In this document: one piece after another, positions 33,674 to 42,301 of the stretch
How positions within the stretch are numbered: position 1 is the first letter of the stretch
How the letters are laid out: the number at the start of each line of letters is the position of its first letter
Assembly (NCBI GenBank): GCA_903823115.1
Contig: CAIJRN010000008.1
Span: 1-49,696 of the forward strand
DNA from: an uncultured cyanobacterium
GTDB lineage: Bacteria; Cyanobacteriota; Cyanobacteriia; PCC-6307; Cyanobiaceae
Direction: 5' to 3'
Length of the DNA: 49,696 bases
Notes under the pieces: model-generated
What the model saw: only the letters and a program-made list of their open reading frames with translations
Told to the model about the DNA's origin: nothing
Database searches by the model: none
Position numbers and translations under genes: made by a program

Positions 33674-34764
33674 TCAGATGCCGATCTGGGCATCCGGGAA
33701 GATCAGATAGTTGACATTCATAAGACTGATTTTTTCATTCGCCCCGGAGGTCACATAACAACTGGCGCGAGTACATGCCCCAGTTGAACTGGATGTACTT
33801 TGAATAGTGTAAGCACTCTTGAGGTTGGGCAGATAAACGATATCCTCAAACAATGGAGAGCCAATGATGGAGACGAGACCGTGCCAGGATTGGGAGCAAT
33901 ATAAAAATGCTGACGCTTGTCGGTTTCAGTTTCAGCAGTATTATTATAAATAATCTGATGCGTTGTCATGGTTTGATAGCAAATAGTATTGAGAATATCG
34001 CCTCCTGCTCGGGTGGCAGTGGCGTCGTCGCAGACGCTGGGCGCTGTCGTCAGGAAGGTGCTGCCATTGGCCACCTGATCGCCGAAGGCGTAGAGCGGAT
34101 TGATCGCTGAGCGAGCGCCAAAGATGTAGGGCTTCGTCTGACCATTGGTCGACTGCATGTTGAACTGGATCCTGATACCGCGCGAGAGGGAATTGGAGAG
34201 ATTGGCCAAGTCACCACTATTGATCACTGTGTCCCAGGGACTGACCTGAGCCAACTTATCCAGCACGACGACCGTCTTGACCGACTTGGAGAGATCGAGA
34301 TTGCCCTGGTCGTTATAAGGAGGGCCACAGCGAAAGAGCGTCATCGGTCCCACCCATCCTGGCGGCGGGTTCTGGGCGGCAAAGCCATAGACGATGGTCC
34401 ACAGTTTGCGTGGGCCAACAATCACCAGCGGGTCGTTCAAGCCACAACTCGTGGGATCCGTTGCCGGCACGGAAAGATCACTGGCCAGAGAGATTTCTTT
34501 TTGCATCATCGCGGCAACCCTGACGGTGGCATCTTTCAGGTTGGAGTGCTCCTCAAATGATCGCGCCAGCTGCAGCTCAGAAACCATGATATGTGCCATG
34601 GCATGAATAACGATCAAGCTGATGATCATCGCCACCAATAGCTCAATCAGTGACAGACCACTCTCCCTGGCCCGCAGCCCAGGCCTGGACGATTTGAACA
34701 GCTCACGCAACAACAACGATGGCCAAGCCGAGCGGTTGCAGTTCTGACGGCGCGAGACTTTCAT
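33674..34764 (-). pseudogene. PilW-like minor pilin, module 2, frameshifted
   Basis: Leader MKVSRRQNCNRS...RARESG, then LSLIELLVAMIISLIVIHAM with Glu5 and a PilW-like body (AAMMQKEISLASDL, TLFRCGPPYNDQGNLD, ICYQTMTTHQIIYNN). As it stands the frame ends at 33751 with an unrelated tail after APNPGTVS. At 33870-33879 the bases GAGAC occur twice in tandem. Taking out one copy gives GTVSIIGSPLFEDIVYLPN, then ACTRASCYVTSGANEK and a stop at 33674. That ending matches the PilW-RTX paralogue (EDTVYFPG, CTQASCTVT), so the restored 361-residue protein is the true form. It is either a young pseudogene or a reversible off-state. The ATG overlaps the FimT-like stop (ATGA). Confidence 0.85.
33870..33879. 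repeat. 5-bp tandem duplication causing the frameshift
   Basis: GAGACGAGAC, two perfect copies of GAGAC, typical of replication slippage. One copy would keep the PilW-like gene in frame. Confidence 0.8.
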
Positions 34765-35327
34765 TTTCCAGTGTAGTCGCAGGTTGTACTACCAGCCTTG
34801 ATCAGGCCCAGGCGGATGATGGATGCGGGAATTGTCAGATTAACGCAGATCACTGTGGTTGATCGTGGATCGGAAAGACGAATCGTCTGATCAGTCAGCG
34901 AAGTATCAGCATTTGTACTCATCCCCTCTGATTGAAATGTGAAGACGGTGGTCTGATCCACAACCAGACTGCTGGCACCGGAACGATCTCTGAGGTTGAT
35001 GGCATTCGGCAGCAGGGATGAACTGATGCAGTTAGCCGGAAGAAGAGCGGTGGTGACGTTGGTGGTCGTGCTGTCGACGGTTTGAACAATGCTGCAGGTC
35101 GCGTCAACGCTGATATTCTTGGCCGCAGTATCCCTGGCTCTGGCAATGGTGCCGGAAAGCTCGGCGGCAGCGAGCCTGAGCTTGCCATAACTGACAAAAG
35201 ACGACGACTGGGTGCTGAGGAACGTGCCGCCGAGGACACTGATCAGAACAACAACCATCAGCAACTCAATGAGTGTATAGCCAATCCACTCTTGCCTGGC
35301 ATCCGGAAAAAGCAACAGCTTCTTCAT
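34761..35327 (-). CDS. FimT/GspH-like minor pilin, module 2
   Basis: A 188-residue prepilin. Leader MKKLLLFPDARQEWIG, then YTLIELLMVVVLISVLGGTF with Glu5, followed by YGKLRLAAAELSGTIARARD and a beta-rich GspH-type domain. The end IIRLGLIKAGSTTCDYTGK matches the module 1 FimT-like end. Several Cys (ATCSIVQ, ANCISSS, VICVNL, TTCDY) probably form disulfides outside the cytoplasm. ATG 35327 overlaps the PilV-like stop (ATGA), and the stop overlaps the next start, so all are coupled. Confidence 0.85.
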   Translation of the reverse strand: MKKLLLFPDARQEWIGYTLIELLMVVVLISVLGGTFLSTQSSSFVSYGKLRLAAAELSGTIARARDTAAKNISVDATCSIVQTVDSTTTNVTTALLPANCISSSLLPNAINLRDRSGASSLVVDQTTVFTFQSEGMSTNADTSLTDQTIRLSDPRSTTVICVNLTIPASIIRLGLIKAGSTTCDYTGK

Positions 35328-35983
35328 TTCGGCGTGCACCATGCAACCGACTCGAGCACAACGGAGGCCTCGCGAACGAAGTTAATGGGGCGCTCATTTG
35401 CAGAGGCTACTTTGTAAATAACATAGACTCTGTTCGGATTTGAGGTGTCCACTGTTCTGCTCAGGGTGTAGCCAGCGCTGATATTGGTGATCGGGATCTG
35501 GCTATTGGCGGCTGCATCGAAGGCGTAGGGAAGCTTGGGCACAACGTCATCGGCCGTACTGGCGACGCTGACGGCATCGGTGATGAATTGCTGGGAGAGG
35601 TTGGTGTTCGTGAGGTCAGCGTTGGCACATTCATACTCAAGCACTGGGGATGTTTGAAATACAGCGGTACTTTTGGTATGAGAATTATCCAGTGGATAGG
35701 GACCACTTTTCATCTTCCAGAACTTGGCATAGCGCTTGATCCAACTTAAATCCAACGAAGTGGCCGCCTCAATTGAATTGCGATCCGCCGACTGACGTGC
35801 AACCAACACCGATTCATTGAACAGGGGGAAAAGGACTGTGGCCGCTACAACAGCGATGACGGCAGCCAGCAAGACTTCAAGAATCGTAAAACCAACTGGG
35901 CTCGATCGACACTGCATTGATGCAGGCAGTTGTTGCCGACCTCGCAAGGGCTGGGACAATCTCAGAGGGACCAATTTGGCCAT
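35324..35983 (-). CDS. PilV-like minor pilin, module 2
   Basis: A 219-residue prepilin. Leader MAKLVPLRLSQPLRGRQQ...SSPVG, then FTILEVLLAAVIAVVAATVL with Glu5. The body contains SADRNSIEAATSLDLSWIKR and a C-terminal strand region ending NPNRVYVIYKVASANERP...SVAWCTPK, homologous to the PilV-like protein of module 1. It starts two bases after the stop of the PilX-like gene, so it is second in the module. Confidence 0.85.
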   Translation of the reverse strand: MAKLVPLRLSQPLRGRQQLPASMQCRSSPVGFTILEVLLAAVIAVVAATVLFPLFNESVLVARQSADRNSIEAATSLDLSWIKRYAKFWKMKSGPYPLDNSHTKSTAVFQTSPVLEYECANADLTNTNLSQQFITDAVSVASTADDVVPKLPYAFDAAANSQIPITNISAGYTLSRTVDTSNPNRVYVIYKVASANERPINFVREASVVLESVAWCTPK

Positions 35984-35985
35984 GA

Positions 35986-37815
35986 TTAGTAAGTGACTCC
36001 GTAGGCCCGGTAATTTGTGATGTTACTGGGAGTGGAACTTGGAATAAACGAAGGATCAGCAGCGCTGGCGTTAAAGAAACTAGGGAAGATTGTGGCAAGT
36101 CCAGCCACCGCATCACTCGGGCCAATGATATCCATATTGGCAGAGTTCTTGGAATCAAAGGCGCAGACCCAGCGCACGCCAAAGGGGCCACTGTTGCCGC
36201 CGCCACCACCGGGACTGGGATAAATAATTTTGCCCTCCGGCATCCAGATGAACAAGCCATCCAGTTGCAAGACACCAATCAGGACTGTCTGCACAGAGCA
36301 ATTCGATCCATCGCCGTCTGTGCCGTGGACTCTCAGTTTGGCCCAATTCAACGGGATGAGATTGCTGAAGTCGCCTGTTTGCACATCAATCACCGTTCCT
36401 GTACCTGTCACAAACACATTGACAGGCAGCCCATGGGCAGCATTGGGCGTAGCCGAAGCCGCCCCCGTACCCGTATTGACCTTGATATTGGGATTGCTCA
36501 TCGACTTGACGACGCAGTTGATCGCCGTCGAGTCCGAACTGTTCTGACTGGGGCGGGTAATGTCACCTGAATTATCAGGCTGGTCGTTGTGATTATAATA
36601 GCAACCTTTCTCCAATTTATTAGTGATGAAGGAGTCAGCGGTGCTGGGCGTGGGACAACCTGCGGTTCCGTAATAAGGAAAGTTACACATGGTTGTATTA
36701 TAAACAATTTGTTGATCGCTAGAGAGCTGCAGAAATGACCGCTTGTCCTGCAAGGGATAGGCGGCGCCAAAATCCTGTAGAAATGACCACCTGTCCTCAA
36801 CCCAAATCGCATAATGCGGAGAGGGGGGAAAATGCAAGGGAGGAAAAAAGAAGTACGGCCCTGGGTTCGGATAGCTATAGGGGGAGGGGGAAAGCCAAGG
36901 AAGCCAGAAGAACGGCAAACGCCCGGGGAATGGCGGCAGATCGAGGCCATTGGCATTGAGAGGGCCAATATTGGACGTGGGCGGCACACAATGGGGATTG
37001 CCGGAGCACACCACATAGGTGGTCTGGAGTCCCGGGTCAGGGCTCTTACATTTACGATCACCGGCTGTGATGCAAGCACCGGGAATCGAAGACAGGCCGA
37101 ATTTCTTCTGGTCCATTTTGGTCACATCATTATTACTGCTTGGACCAGATCCCGTAATCATCAGTGGCGCATCAAAAGGCTGGCTGGATTCGCTGAAGGG
37201 TCCCCTGACAAAAACAACTTTTTTCAGCCTGAATGTTGACTGCTGCTTGCCATTTCTCGTCAGCGTTCCGATCACGGTGAAACTGGCCGAGCCGCCAAAG
37301 AGATTGCCAAACTTTGTACAGGTAGCCGACGTGCTGACGCTGGCCGGAGGGTCATAGGCTTCCAGTTTATAAGTAACAACTCCATTGAAGCCGGGGGTTT
37401 GATAAAATGATTGACTGCCTGGATATCCCGCCGGTGCCGCTGCCAAAGTCGTCAAGCTTGGATGGTAGATATTGCAGCTGTCCAAATCAGCGATGCTGAC
37501 ACCGCCGCTGCCCCAGTTCGCAAGCTTGGTGACGAGAAGATAACTTCTCTCATCGGTATTCAAAGCCGCCAGAATTTCATTGAAGCCGGTCTCTGCCGCT
37601 TCCTTGGCCGTCTGCAGATCAGATGCATCGGAGGAAGAGTTCAGCGAATTGATGGCCTTGGTCATCAGCGCAGCGCCGCCGATCATCGCCACCAGAATCA
37701 CCACCAATGTGGTGAGCAGAATCGAGCCAGAATGATAGTTATAGCCTTGCCGGGAGCGAGCGCCCTTGGCAACTTGAATAATGAATCTCAGGATGAATCG
37801 CGATTTGTTCGTCAT
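35986..37815 (-). CDS. PilX-like minor pilin, module 2, with Pro/aromatic-rich segment
   Basis: A 609-residue protein and first gene of module 2. Leader MTNKSRFILRF...GYNYHSG, then SILLTTLVVILVAMIGGAAL; position 5 is Thr, so no Glu5. The helix continues with AKEAAETGFNEILAALN, the PilX-like E-A-A-x-x-G element. Around residues 295-340 lies an unusual run rich in Pro, Phe, Tyr and Trp (LPPFPGRLPFFWLPWLSPSP, YSYPNPGPYFFFPPLHFPPS). It is followed by two SFLQ-containing units encoded by a 48-bp imperfect direct repeat (36727 and 36775). The C-terminal part has IGVLQLDGLFIWMPEGKIIY and a Gly-rich turn. The function of the aromatic segment is unknown. Confidence 0.8.
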   Translation of the reverse strand: MTNKSRFILRFIIQVAKGARSRQGYNYHSGSILLTTLVVILVAMIGGAALMTKAINSLNSSSDASDLQTAKEAAETGFNEILAALNTDERSYLLVTKLANWGSGGVSIADLDSCNIYHPSLTTLAAAPAGYPGSQSFYQTPGFNGVVTYKLEAYDPPASVSTSATCTKFGNLFGGSASFTVIGTLTRNGKQQSTFRLKKVVFVRGPFSESSQPFDAPLMITGSGPSSNNDVTKMDQKKFGLSSIPGACITAGDRKCKSPDPGLQTTYVVCSGNPHCVPPTSNIGPLNANGLDLPPFPGRLPFFWLPWLSPSPYSYPNPGPYFFFPPLHFPPSPHYAIWVEDRWSFLQDFGAAYPLQDKRSFLQLSSDQQIVYNTTMCNFPYYGTAGCPTPSTADSFITNKLEKGCYYNHNDQPDNSGDITRPSQNSSDSTAINCVVKSMSNPNIKVNTGTGAASATPNAAHGLPVNVFVTGTGTVIDVQTGDFSNLIPLNWAKLRVHGTDGDGSNCSVQTVLIGVLQLDGLFIWMPEGKIIYPSPGGGGGNSGPFGVRWVCAFDSKNSANMDIIGPSDAVAGLATIFPSFFNASAADPSFIPSSTPSNITNYRAYGVTY

Positions 37816-38134
37816 AATGACGATCTCCCGCCATGGTCAGAGCAGATTGCAAATTGATTTGCAAAGCTGCCAGGATGGAGGGCTGCTTGCCGCTTGGTGA
37901 ATCCCAGAGCAACGCAGATACCACTGACCACTGCGACTGAGCGGCTGTGCCAACTGCTCAAGCGCTTGCAGCCCAACAACAGGGACTCACATACAGAAAC
38001 AGAGCCAGATTTGCGTCCCTCTGCCCCTGCCATGACATCAGGACCCGAGTCCAGTAACGAGTCCAACCATGCTAGACGCGCCAGGTTCTCAAGCCCCGGA
38101 AGAGGACATCGGTGCAGCGAGGGCCGAGCGGTGA
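37816..38134. other. Gap of 319 bases between serS and pilin module 2
   Basis: No supported gene. It should contain the promoter of module 2 on the minus strand; no clear hairpin terminator for serS is seen. Confidence 0.5.
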
Positions 38135-39421
38135 TCAGCAGCCGCTGATCGTGTCCGTGCCGAGATAGGGCACCAAGGCCTGCGGCAGCCGCACACTGCC
38201 ATCGGCCTGCTGGCCGTTTTCCAGCAAGGCCGCCATGGTGCGTCCCACCGCCAGGCCGCTGCCATTGAGGGTGTGCGCCAGCCGCGTGCCCTTCTCCGCC
38301 TTGATGCGGATATTGGCGCGGCGTGCCTGAAAATCGCGGCAGGTGCTGCAGCTGGAGATTTCCCGGTAGGCCCCGGCCCCCGCCAGCCAGACCTCCAAGT
38401 CGTAGGTGCGGGCGGCGGAGAAGCCCAGATCACCGCTGCAGAGCTCAATCCGCCGGTAGGGAAGTTCCAGGGTTTCGAGCACGGTCTCGGCGTCGCGGGT
38501 GAGCTGCTCGTGGGCCGCATCGGAGTCTTCGGGCTGGGTGAACCAGTAGAGCTCTACTTTGTTGAACTGATGCAGCCGGATCAGGCCCCGGGTATCCCGG
38601 CCATAGGAGCCGGCCTCCCGCCGGAAGCAGGGGGTGTAGGCCGCGTAGCGCAGGGGCAGCTGGTCGGCCGGAATCACCTCATCGCGGTGGAACGAGGTGA
38701 TCGGCACTTCCGCCGTCGGGGTGAGCCAGAGATCGTCCTCGGCGCAGCGGAAGCTTTCCTCGGCGAATTTCGGCAACTGTCCGGAGCCCAGGAGGCTGGC
38801 GCTGTTCACCAGGATCGGCGGCAGCAGTTCGGTGTAGCCCCGCTTGGCATGCAGATCGAGCATCAGGGCGATCAGGGCCCGCTCCAGACGGGCACCCATG
38901 CCCCGCAGGGTCACGAAACGGCTCTGGGCAATGCGCACCGAGCGTTCGCTGTCCACCAGGGCCAGCCGTTCGGCGATCTGCCAGTGCTCCTGCAGCTGCT
39001 CAGCGGGGCCGGCAAGACGGGGTTCACCCCAGCGCTTGACCTCGACGTTGTCGGCCTCGGACCTGCCGTCCGGCGTCAGCTCGGAGGGCAGGTTCGGCAG
39101 GGCGATCAGCTGCTCATGCAGCTGGCTCTGCAGCACCTTTTCCTCCTCCTCCAGGCCCGCCACCCGCTGCTTGATCTGGTTGCCCTGATCCCTGAGGGCC
39201 TGAACTTCGGGCCCCTGGGGGCTGGCTCCGGCCTTGATCTTCTGCCCGACCTCCTTGCCGATGCGGTTGCCTTCGGCCTGGAGATTGCTGCGCTGTTCCT
39301 CCAGGTGCCGCTCCTGCAGCGCCATGGACTGCAGGCCAGTGGAATCGAGTTGCAGACCGCGGCGGGCCAGCTGCAGGCGGATGAGCTCGGGGTTATCGCG
39401 CAGGAGGCGCTGGTCGAGCAC
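38135..39421 (-). CDS. serS: Seryl-tRNA synthetase
   Basis: A 428-residue class II synthetase that charges tRNA-Ser. The N-terminal long coiled-coil arm (ERHLEEQRSNLQAEGNRIG, GNQIKQRVAGLEEEEKVLQ) binds the tRNA variable arm. The catalytic core has motif 2 CFRREAGSYGRDTRG, the serine pocket TPTAEVPITSFHRDE, SSCSTCRDFQARRANIR, and motif 3 NGSGLAVGRTMAALLEN. Start GTG 39421. Length and motifs are complete. Confidence 0.98.
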   Translation of the reverse strand: MLDQRLLRDNPELIRLQLARRGLQLDSTGLQSMALQERHLEEQRSNLQAEGNRIGKEVGQKIKAGASPQGPEVQALRDQGNQIKQRVAGLEEEEKVLQSQLHEQLIALPNLPSELTPDGRSEADNVEVKRWGEPRLAGPAEQLQEHWQIAERLALVDSERSVRIAQSRFVTLRGMGARLERALIALMLDLHAKRGYTELLPPILVNSASLLGSGQLPKFAEESFRCAEDDLWLTPTAEVPITSFHRDEVIPADQLPLRYAAYTPCFRREAGSYGRDTRGLIRLHQFNKVELYWFTQPEDSDAAHEQLTRDAETVLETLELPYRRIELCSGDLGFSAARTYDLEVWLAGAGAYREISSCSTCRDFQARRANIRIKAEKGTRLAHTLNGSGLAVGRTMAALLENGQQADGSVRLPQALVPYLGTDTISGC

Positions 39422-39780
39422 GGCGGATCAGGGCATCTGGCGGTGAGCCTAGGGGCTTGGCGGGCCTGACTTTCGCTGCGCAAAGGGGGGTGCGGCGGCT
39501 CCCCCCTGGCAACGTTCGTGCAGCCGTCCCGGTGGCAGACCAAGCCTGGATCGAAATGCCGATTCCAGCGGCGGTGCTGCCGGTCCTGAAGGTTGACGGC
39601 CTTGTGCGGCCGGGCCGATGGAGCATGACGGCCCGGGCCGGGAATGGTTCGCTGCGGGGCGTGTTCGACCTGCCCCTGGTTCTCAGCCCCGTGAGCGGAG
39701 GCCGTGGCATGGATCCAGACCCGGCTCAGGTCGCCATAGGGGGTCTTAGATGGCCAGTGTGGATGGATCGACGCCAGCAT
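39422..39780. other. Gap upstream of serS
   Basis: A frame is open from 39457, but its first 108 codons show no family features. The region should hold the serS promoter on the minus strand. Confidence 0.4.
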
Positions 39781-39960
39781 CTGGAGGGCTACGTGGAGCT
39801 GGCGGTGGCGTTGATGAGCAATGATGCGCGAAGACTTGCTCTGCGCGAGCGGATCTGCCAGGCGGCACTTCTGTATCTCTACGATCGCATCGAGATGGTG
39901 CGGGGTTTTGAAGATTTCGCCAGCGAAGCGATCACCCAGGCGAAGACCTGTCAATCATGA
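39781..39960 (+). pseudogene. C-terminal fragment of a GT41-type glycosyltransferase
   Basis: The last 59 codons of the frame ending at 39960 read LEGYVELAVALMSNDARR, LRERICQAALLYLYDRIEMV and RGFEDFASEAITQAK. This aligns with the end of the intact protein at 40031 (FDDYSDWAVTLIRDPEGLAA, LRSQISEQALLCLYDRQDVV, TAFGAFAIEAIAKAS). The catalytic domain and TPRs are missing, so it is the tail of a deleted or recombined paralogue lying just before the intact copy. Confidence 0.7.
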
Positions 39961-40030
39961 CTAGAAGCCAAGATCAACTCTTCAGATTCAGACTGGTTAC
40001 CTTGAGGAGAGTCTGCTGCTCGGCACGGCC

Positions 40031-41728
40031 ATGAACCTCGATGATCTTCTGGCCGAAGCTGCTGCATTGCTCCAGGCCGGTGACCTCGCGGCTGCTGAAG
40101 TCTGCGCCCAGAAGGCCGTAGCCCTGGATTCACGCAATGGGGCTGGCTGGTGCCTGCTGGGGCAGGTGCTGCGGCAGGCCGGTGATCTCGGCGCTGCGGC
40201 GTTGGCCTATGGGGAGGCAGCCGAACTGGATCCGAGCCATGTGGCCTGCCGCACAGCACTGGGCAATATCTTTCGCAATATGGCGTTGCCAGAAATCGCC
40301 ATTCACTGGCATGGCGAAGCCCTGGCCCTGCAGCCCGATTCATTGATCTTGAATCTCAACCATCTCTTCGTGCTGCCGATCGTGGCGACATCGGCCCAGC
40401 AGATCGAGGAGCTGCGGCAACGCTGCCTGGATGGGCTATGGCAGCTCGTCAAACGACAGCAAGATCTGTACTTTGGCGATGACGCCATGAGCCACCATCC
40501 TTTCTATCTGATCTATCACAACCGTGATGATCGGGCCGCACTGGAAGCCTACGGCGGGCTTCTCAGCCAGCATCTGCAATTCATCGAGCCGAAACAGCAG
40601 GCTGCGCGGCCGCCGGCGCAGCGGCGACGGATTGGTTTCCTCTCAGGTTTTTTGTTCAGCCATAGCAACAGCCGAGCCTTTGAAGGGTTGATCCGCCATC
40701 TGGATCGTCGGCAGTTTGAAGTGGTTGTGATCCATCTACCAAGTTCCCGGCAGGATGATGTTCGCGATCGCATTGATGCCGGCTCCGATCAAGCAGTCGT
40801 CCTGGCAGAGAGCTTTGAAGGTGCAGCATTACAGCTCGACAACCTTGATCTGGATCTGCTGTTCTTTACCGATATCGGCATGCATCCAGCGGTGACCATG
40901 CTGGCCTGTCATCGCTCGGCACCAGTACAAGTAACAGGATGGGGCGTGCCCCAGACCAGCGGACTGGCGACGATTGATTACTATATCTCCGGGGAGCTGG
41001 TGGAAAAACCCGACTCGGATGTTCAGTACAGCGAAACCCTGGTGCGGCTGCCTGGTTTGCCGTGTTGCTATCTGAGCGAAAATCTAGAGCCGGCAACCCA
41101 TGGCCGAGATTATTTCTTCCTCCCCGAGGAAGTTCCGCTATTCGGCTGCCTGCAGAGCTTCTCCAAACTGCATCCCGACTTTGATGCCATCCTGGAGCAG
41201 ATCGCCCAGCGGGTACCGGAGGCCTGGTTCGTGTTTGTGGAGGCGGAAGTCACCTCCTACACCCAGATCTTCCTCGACCGGATCGCCGTCTCCGCGCCCA
41301 CCCTGGCCGAGCGTCTGATTCTGTTGAGTCGTATGGAACGCCAGGAGTTCATCAGCCTGGCGGCCTGCCTTGATGTGCTGCTGGACCCCCCCTACTTCGG
41401 CAGTGGCGTCACCCTCTACGAAACGATCCACACCGGCACACCGATCGTCAGCCTCGAAGGGGATTTTCTGCGCTCCCGCTTCGTGGCCGGGGCCTACCGG
41501 CAAATGGGCCTGGAGCGAGCTCCAGTGGCCCAAGATTTTGACGACTACAGCGACTGGGCCGTGACACTGATCCGTGACCCCGAGGGGCTGGCGGCCCTGC
41601 GCAGCCAGATCAGCGAGCAAGCCCTGCTGTGCCTGTACGACCGGCAGGATGTGGTGACGGCCTTTGGCGCGTTCGCCATCGAAGCGATCGCCAAGGCCAG
41701 CGGCGAGCAGGGCCTGAGCCCTGCTTGA
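40031..41728 (+). CDS. TPR protein with GT41 (SPINDLY/OGT-like) glycosyltransferase domain
   Basis: A 565-residue cytosolic protein. Residues 1-110 contain three TPR units (AAALLQAGDLAAAEVCAQKA, GQVLRQAGDLGAAALAYGEA, GNIFRNMALPEIAIHWHGEA). The rest is the OGT-like catalytic half: RRRIGFLSGFLFSHSNSRAF, DLDLLFFTDIGMHPAVTMLA, APVQVTGWGVPQTSGLATID, FGCLQSFSKLHPDFDAIL and LLDPPYFGSGVTLYETIHTG (nucleotide-sugar region). The family moves a sugar from a nucleotide sugar to Ser/Thr of proteins or to other acceptors. Close to the pilin modules it could modify pilins, as in some other bacteria; that is inference. Confidence 0.88.
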   Translation: MNLDDLLAEAAALLQAGDLAAAEVCAQKAVALDSRNGAGWCLLGQVLRQAGDLGAAALAYGEAAELDPSHVACRTALGNIFRNMALPEIAIHWHGEALALQPDSLILNLNHLFVLPIVATSAQQIEELRQRCLDGLWQLVKRQQDLYFGDDAMSHHPFYLIYHNRDDRAALEAYGGLLSQHLQFIEPKQQAARPPAQRRRIGFLSGFLFSHSNSRAFEGLIRHLDRRQFEVVVIHLPSSRQDDVRDRIDAGSDQAVVLAESFEGAALQLDNLDLDLLFFTDIGMHPAVTMLACHRSAPVQVTGWGVPQTSGLATIDYYISGELVEKPDSDVQYSETLVRLPGLPCCYLSENLEPATHGRDYFFLPEEVPLFGCLQSFSKLHPDFDAILEQIAQRVPEAWFVFVEAEVTSYTQIFLDRIAVSAPTLAERLILLSRMERQEFISLAACLDVLLDPPYFGSGVTLYETIHTGTPIVSLEGDFLRSRFVAGAYRQMGLERAPVAQDFDDYSDWAVTLIRDPEGLAALRSQISEQALLCLYDRQDVVTAFGAFAIEAIAKASGEQGLSPA

Positions 41729-41748
41729 GGCAAGCCCTGCTTGAGGCA
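41717..41748. repeat. 16-bp tandem duplication over a stop codon
   Basis: AGCCCTGCTTGAGGCA occurs twice head to tail (41717 and 41733). The first copy contains the TGA stop of the glycosyltransferase gene. Confidence 0.85.
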
Positions 41749-41758
41749 AGCCCTTGAT

Positions 41759-42067
41759 TCAGAGCACCTGCACGACTTCGTTGACCTCAGGAATGGCTTC
41801 ACGCAGCTTGCGCTCGATGCCCATTTTCAAGGTCATGGTGCTGCTGGGGCAGGAGCCGCAGGCACCCTGCAAGCGAACCTTGACGATCGGCCCGTCGATT
41901 TCGACGACTTCAACGTTGCCGCCATCGGCCATCAGATAGGGGCGCAGCTCATCGAGGGCACGCTCAACGTTCTCCAGCGTCAGAGCTCGCGGATCGCTGG
42001 CTTCAGCGGTGGACATGGCCTCAGTGCTGGCAGGGCTCTGGGTCACAGGGGTCTCGGCGGTTGTCAT
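41759..42067 (-). CDS. Nfu-type Fe-S cluster scaffold protein
   Basis: A 102-residue NifU C-terminal-domain protein. The core reads [40 protein letters not shown] and [14 protein letters not shown]. The C-G-S-C pair holds a transient [4Fe-4S] cluster for delivery to targets; in cyanobacteria this type (NfuA/CnfU) supplies clusters for photosystem I and others. ATG 42067 was chosen; the longer frame upstream is not conserved. The first 25 residues are a low-complexity extension. Divergent from lepA. Confidence 0.93.
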   Translation of the reverse strand: MTTAETPVTQSPASTEAMSTAEASDPRALTLENVERALDELRPYLMADGGNVEVVEIDGPIVKVRLQGACGSCPSSTMTLKMGIERKLREAIPEVNEVVQVL

Positions 42068-42301
42068 CGGTGGCCTTGCTTCTGTGCCGAGTGTAGGAAG
42101 GGGACCGCAGAGCTGGTGGTGGTCGCTGGCCGCCTCCAGGGCCAGGGCTGGCTGGATCTTGCCGGAGCGCATGCCTAGGATCACCCAACCCTGGAAGGGT
42201 CTCAAAGCGGGATGATCAGCCTTGGCAGTCCCTGTCCAGGATCTGGTGGCCTGGCGACCGAGATCCGCCTTGATTGACCTGACCGCCATGACCGTGCCGC
42301 G

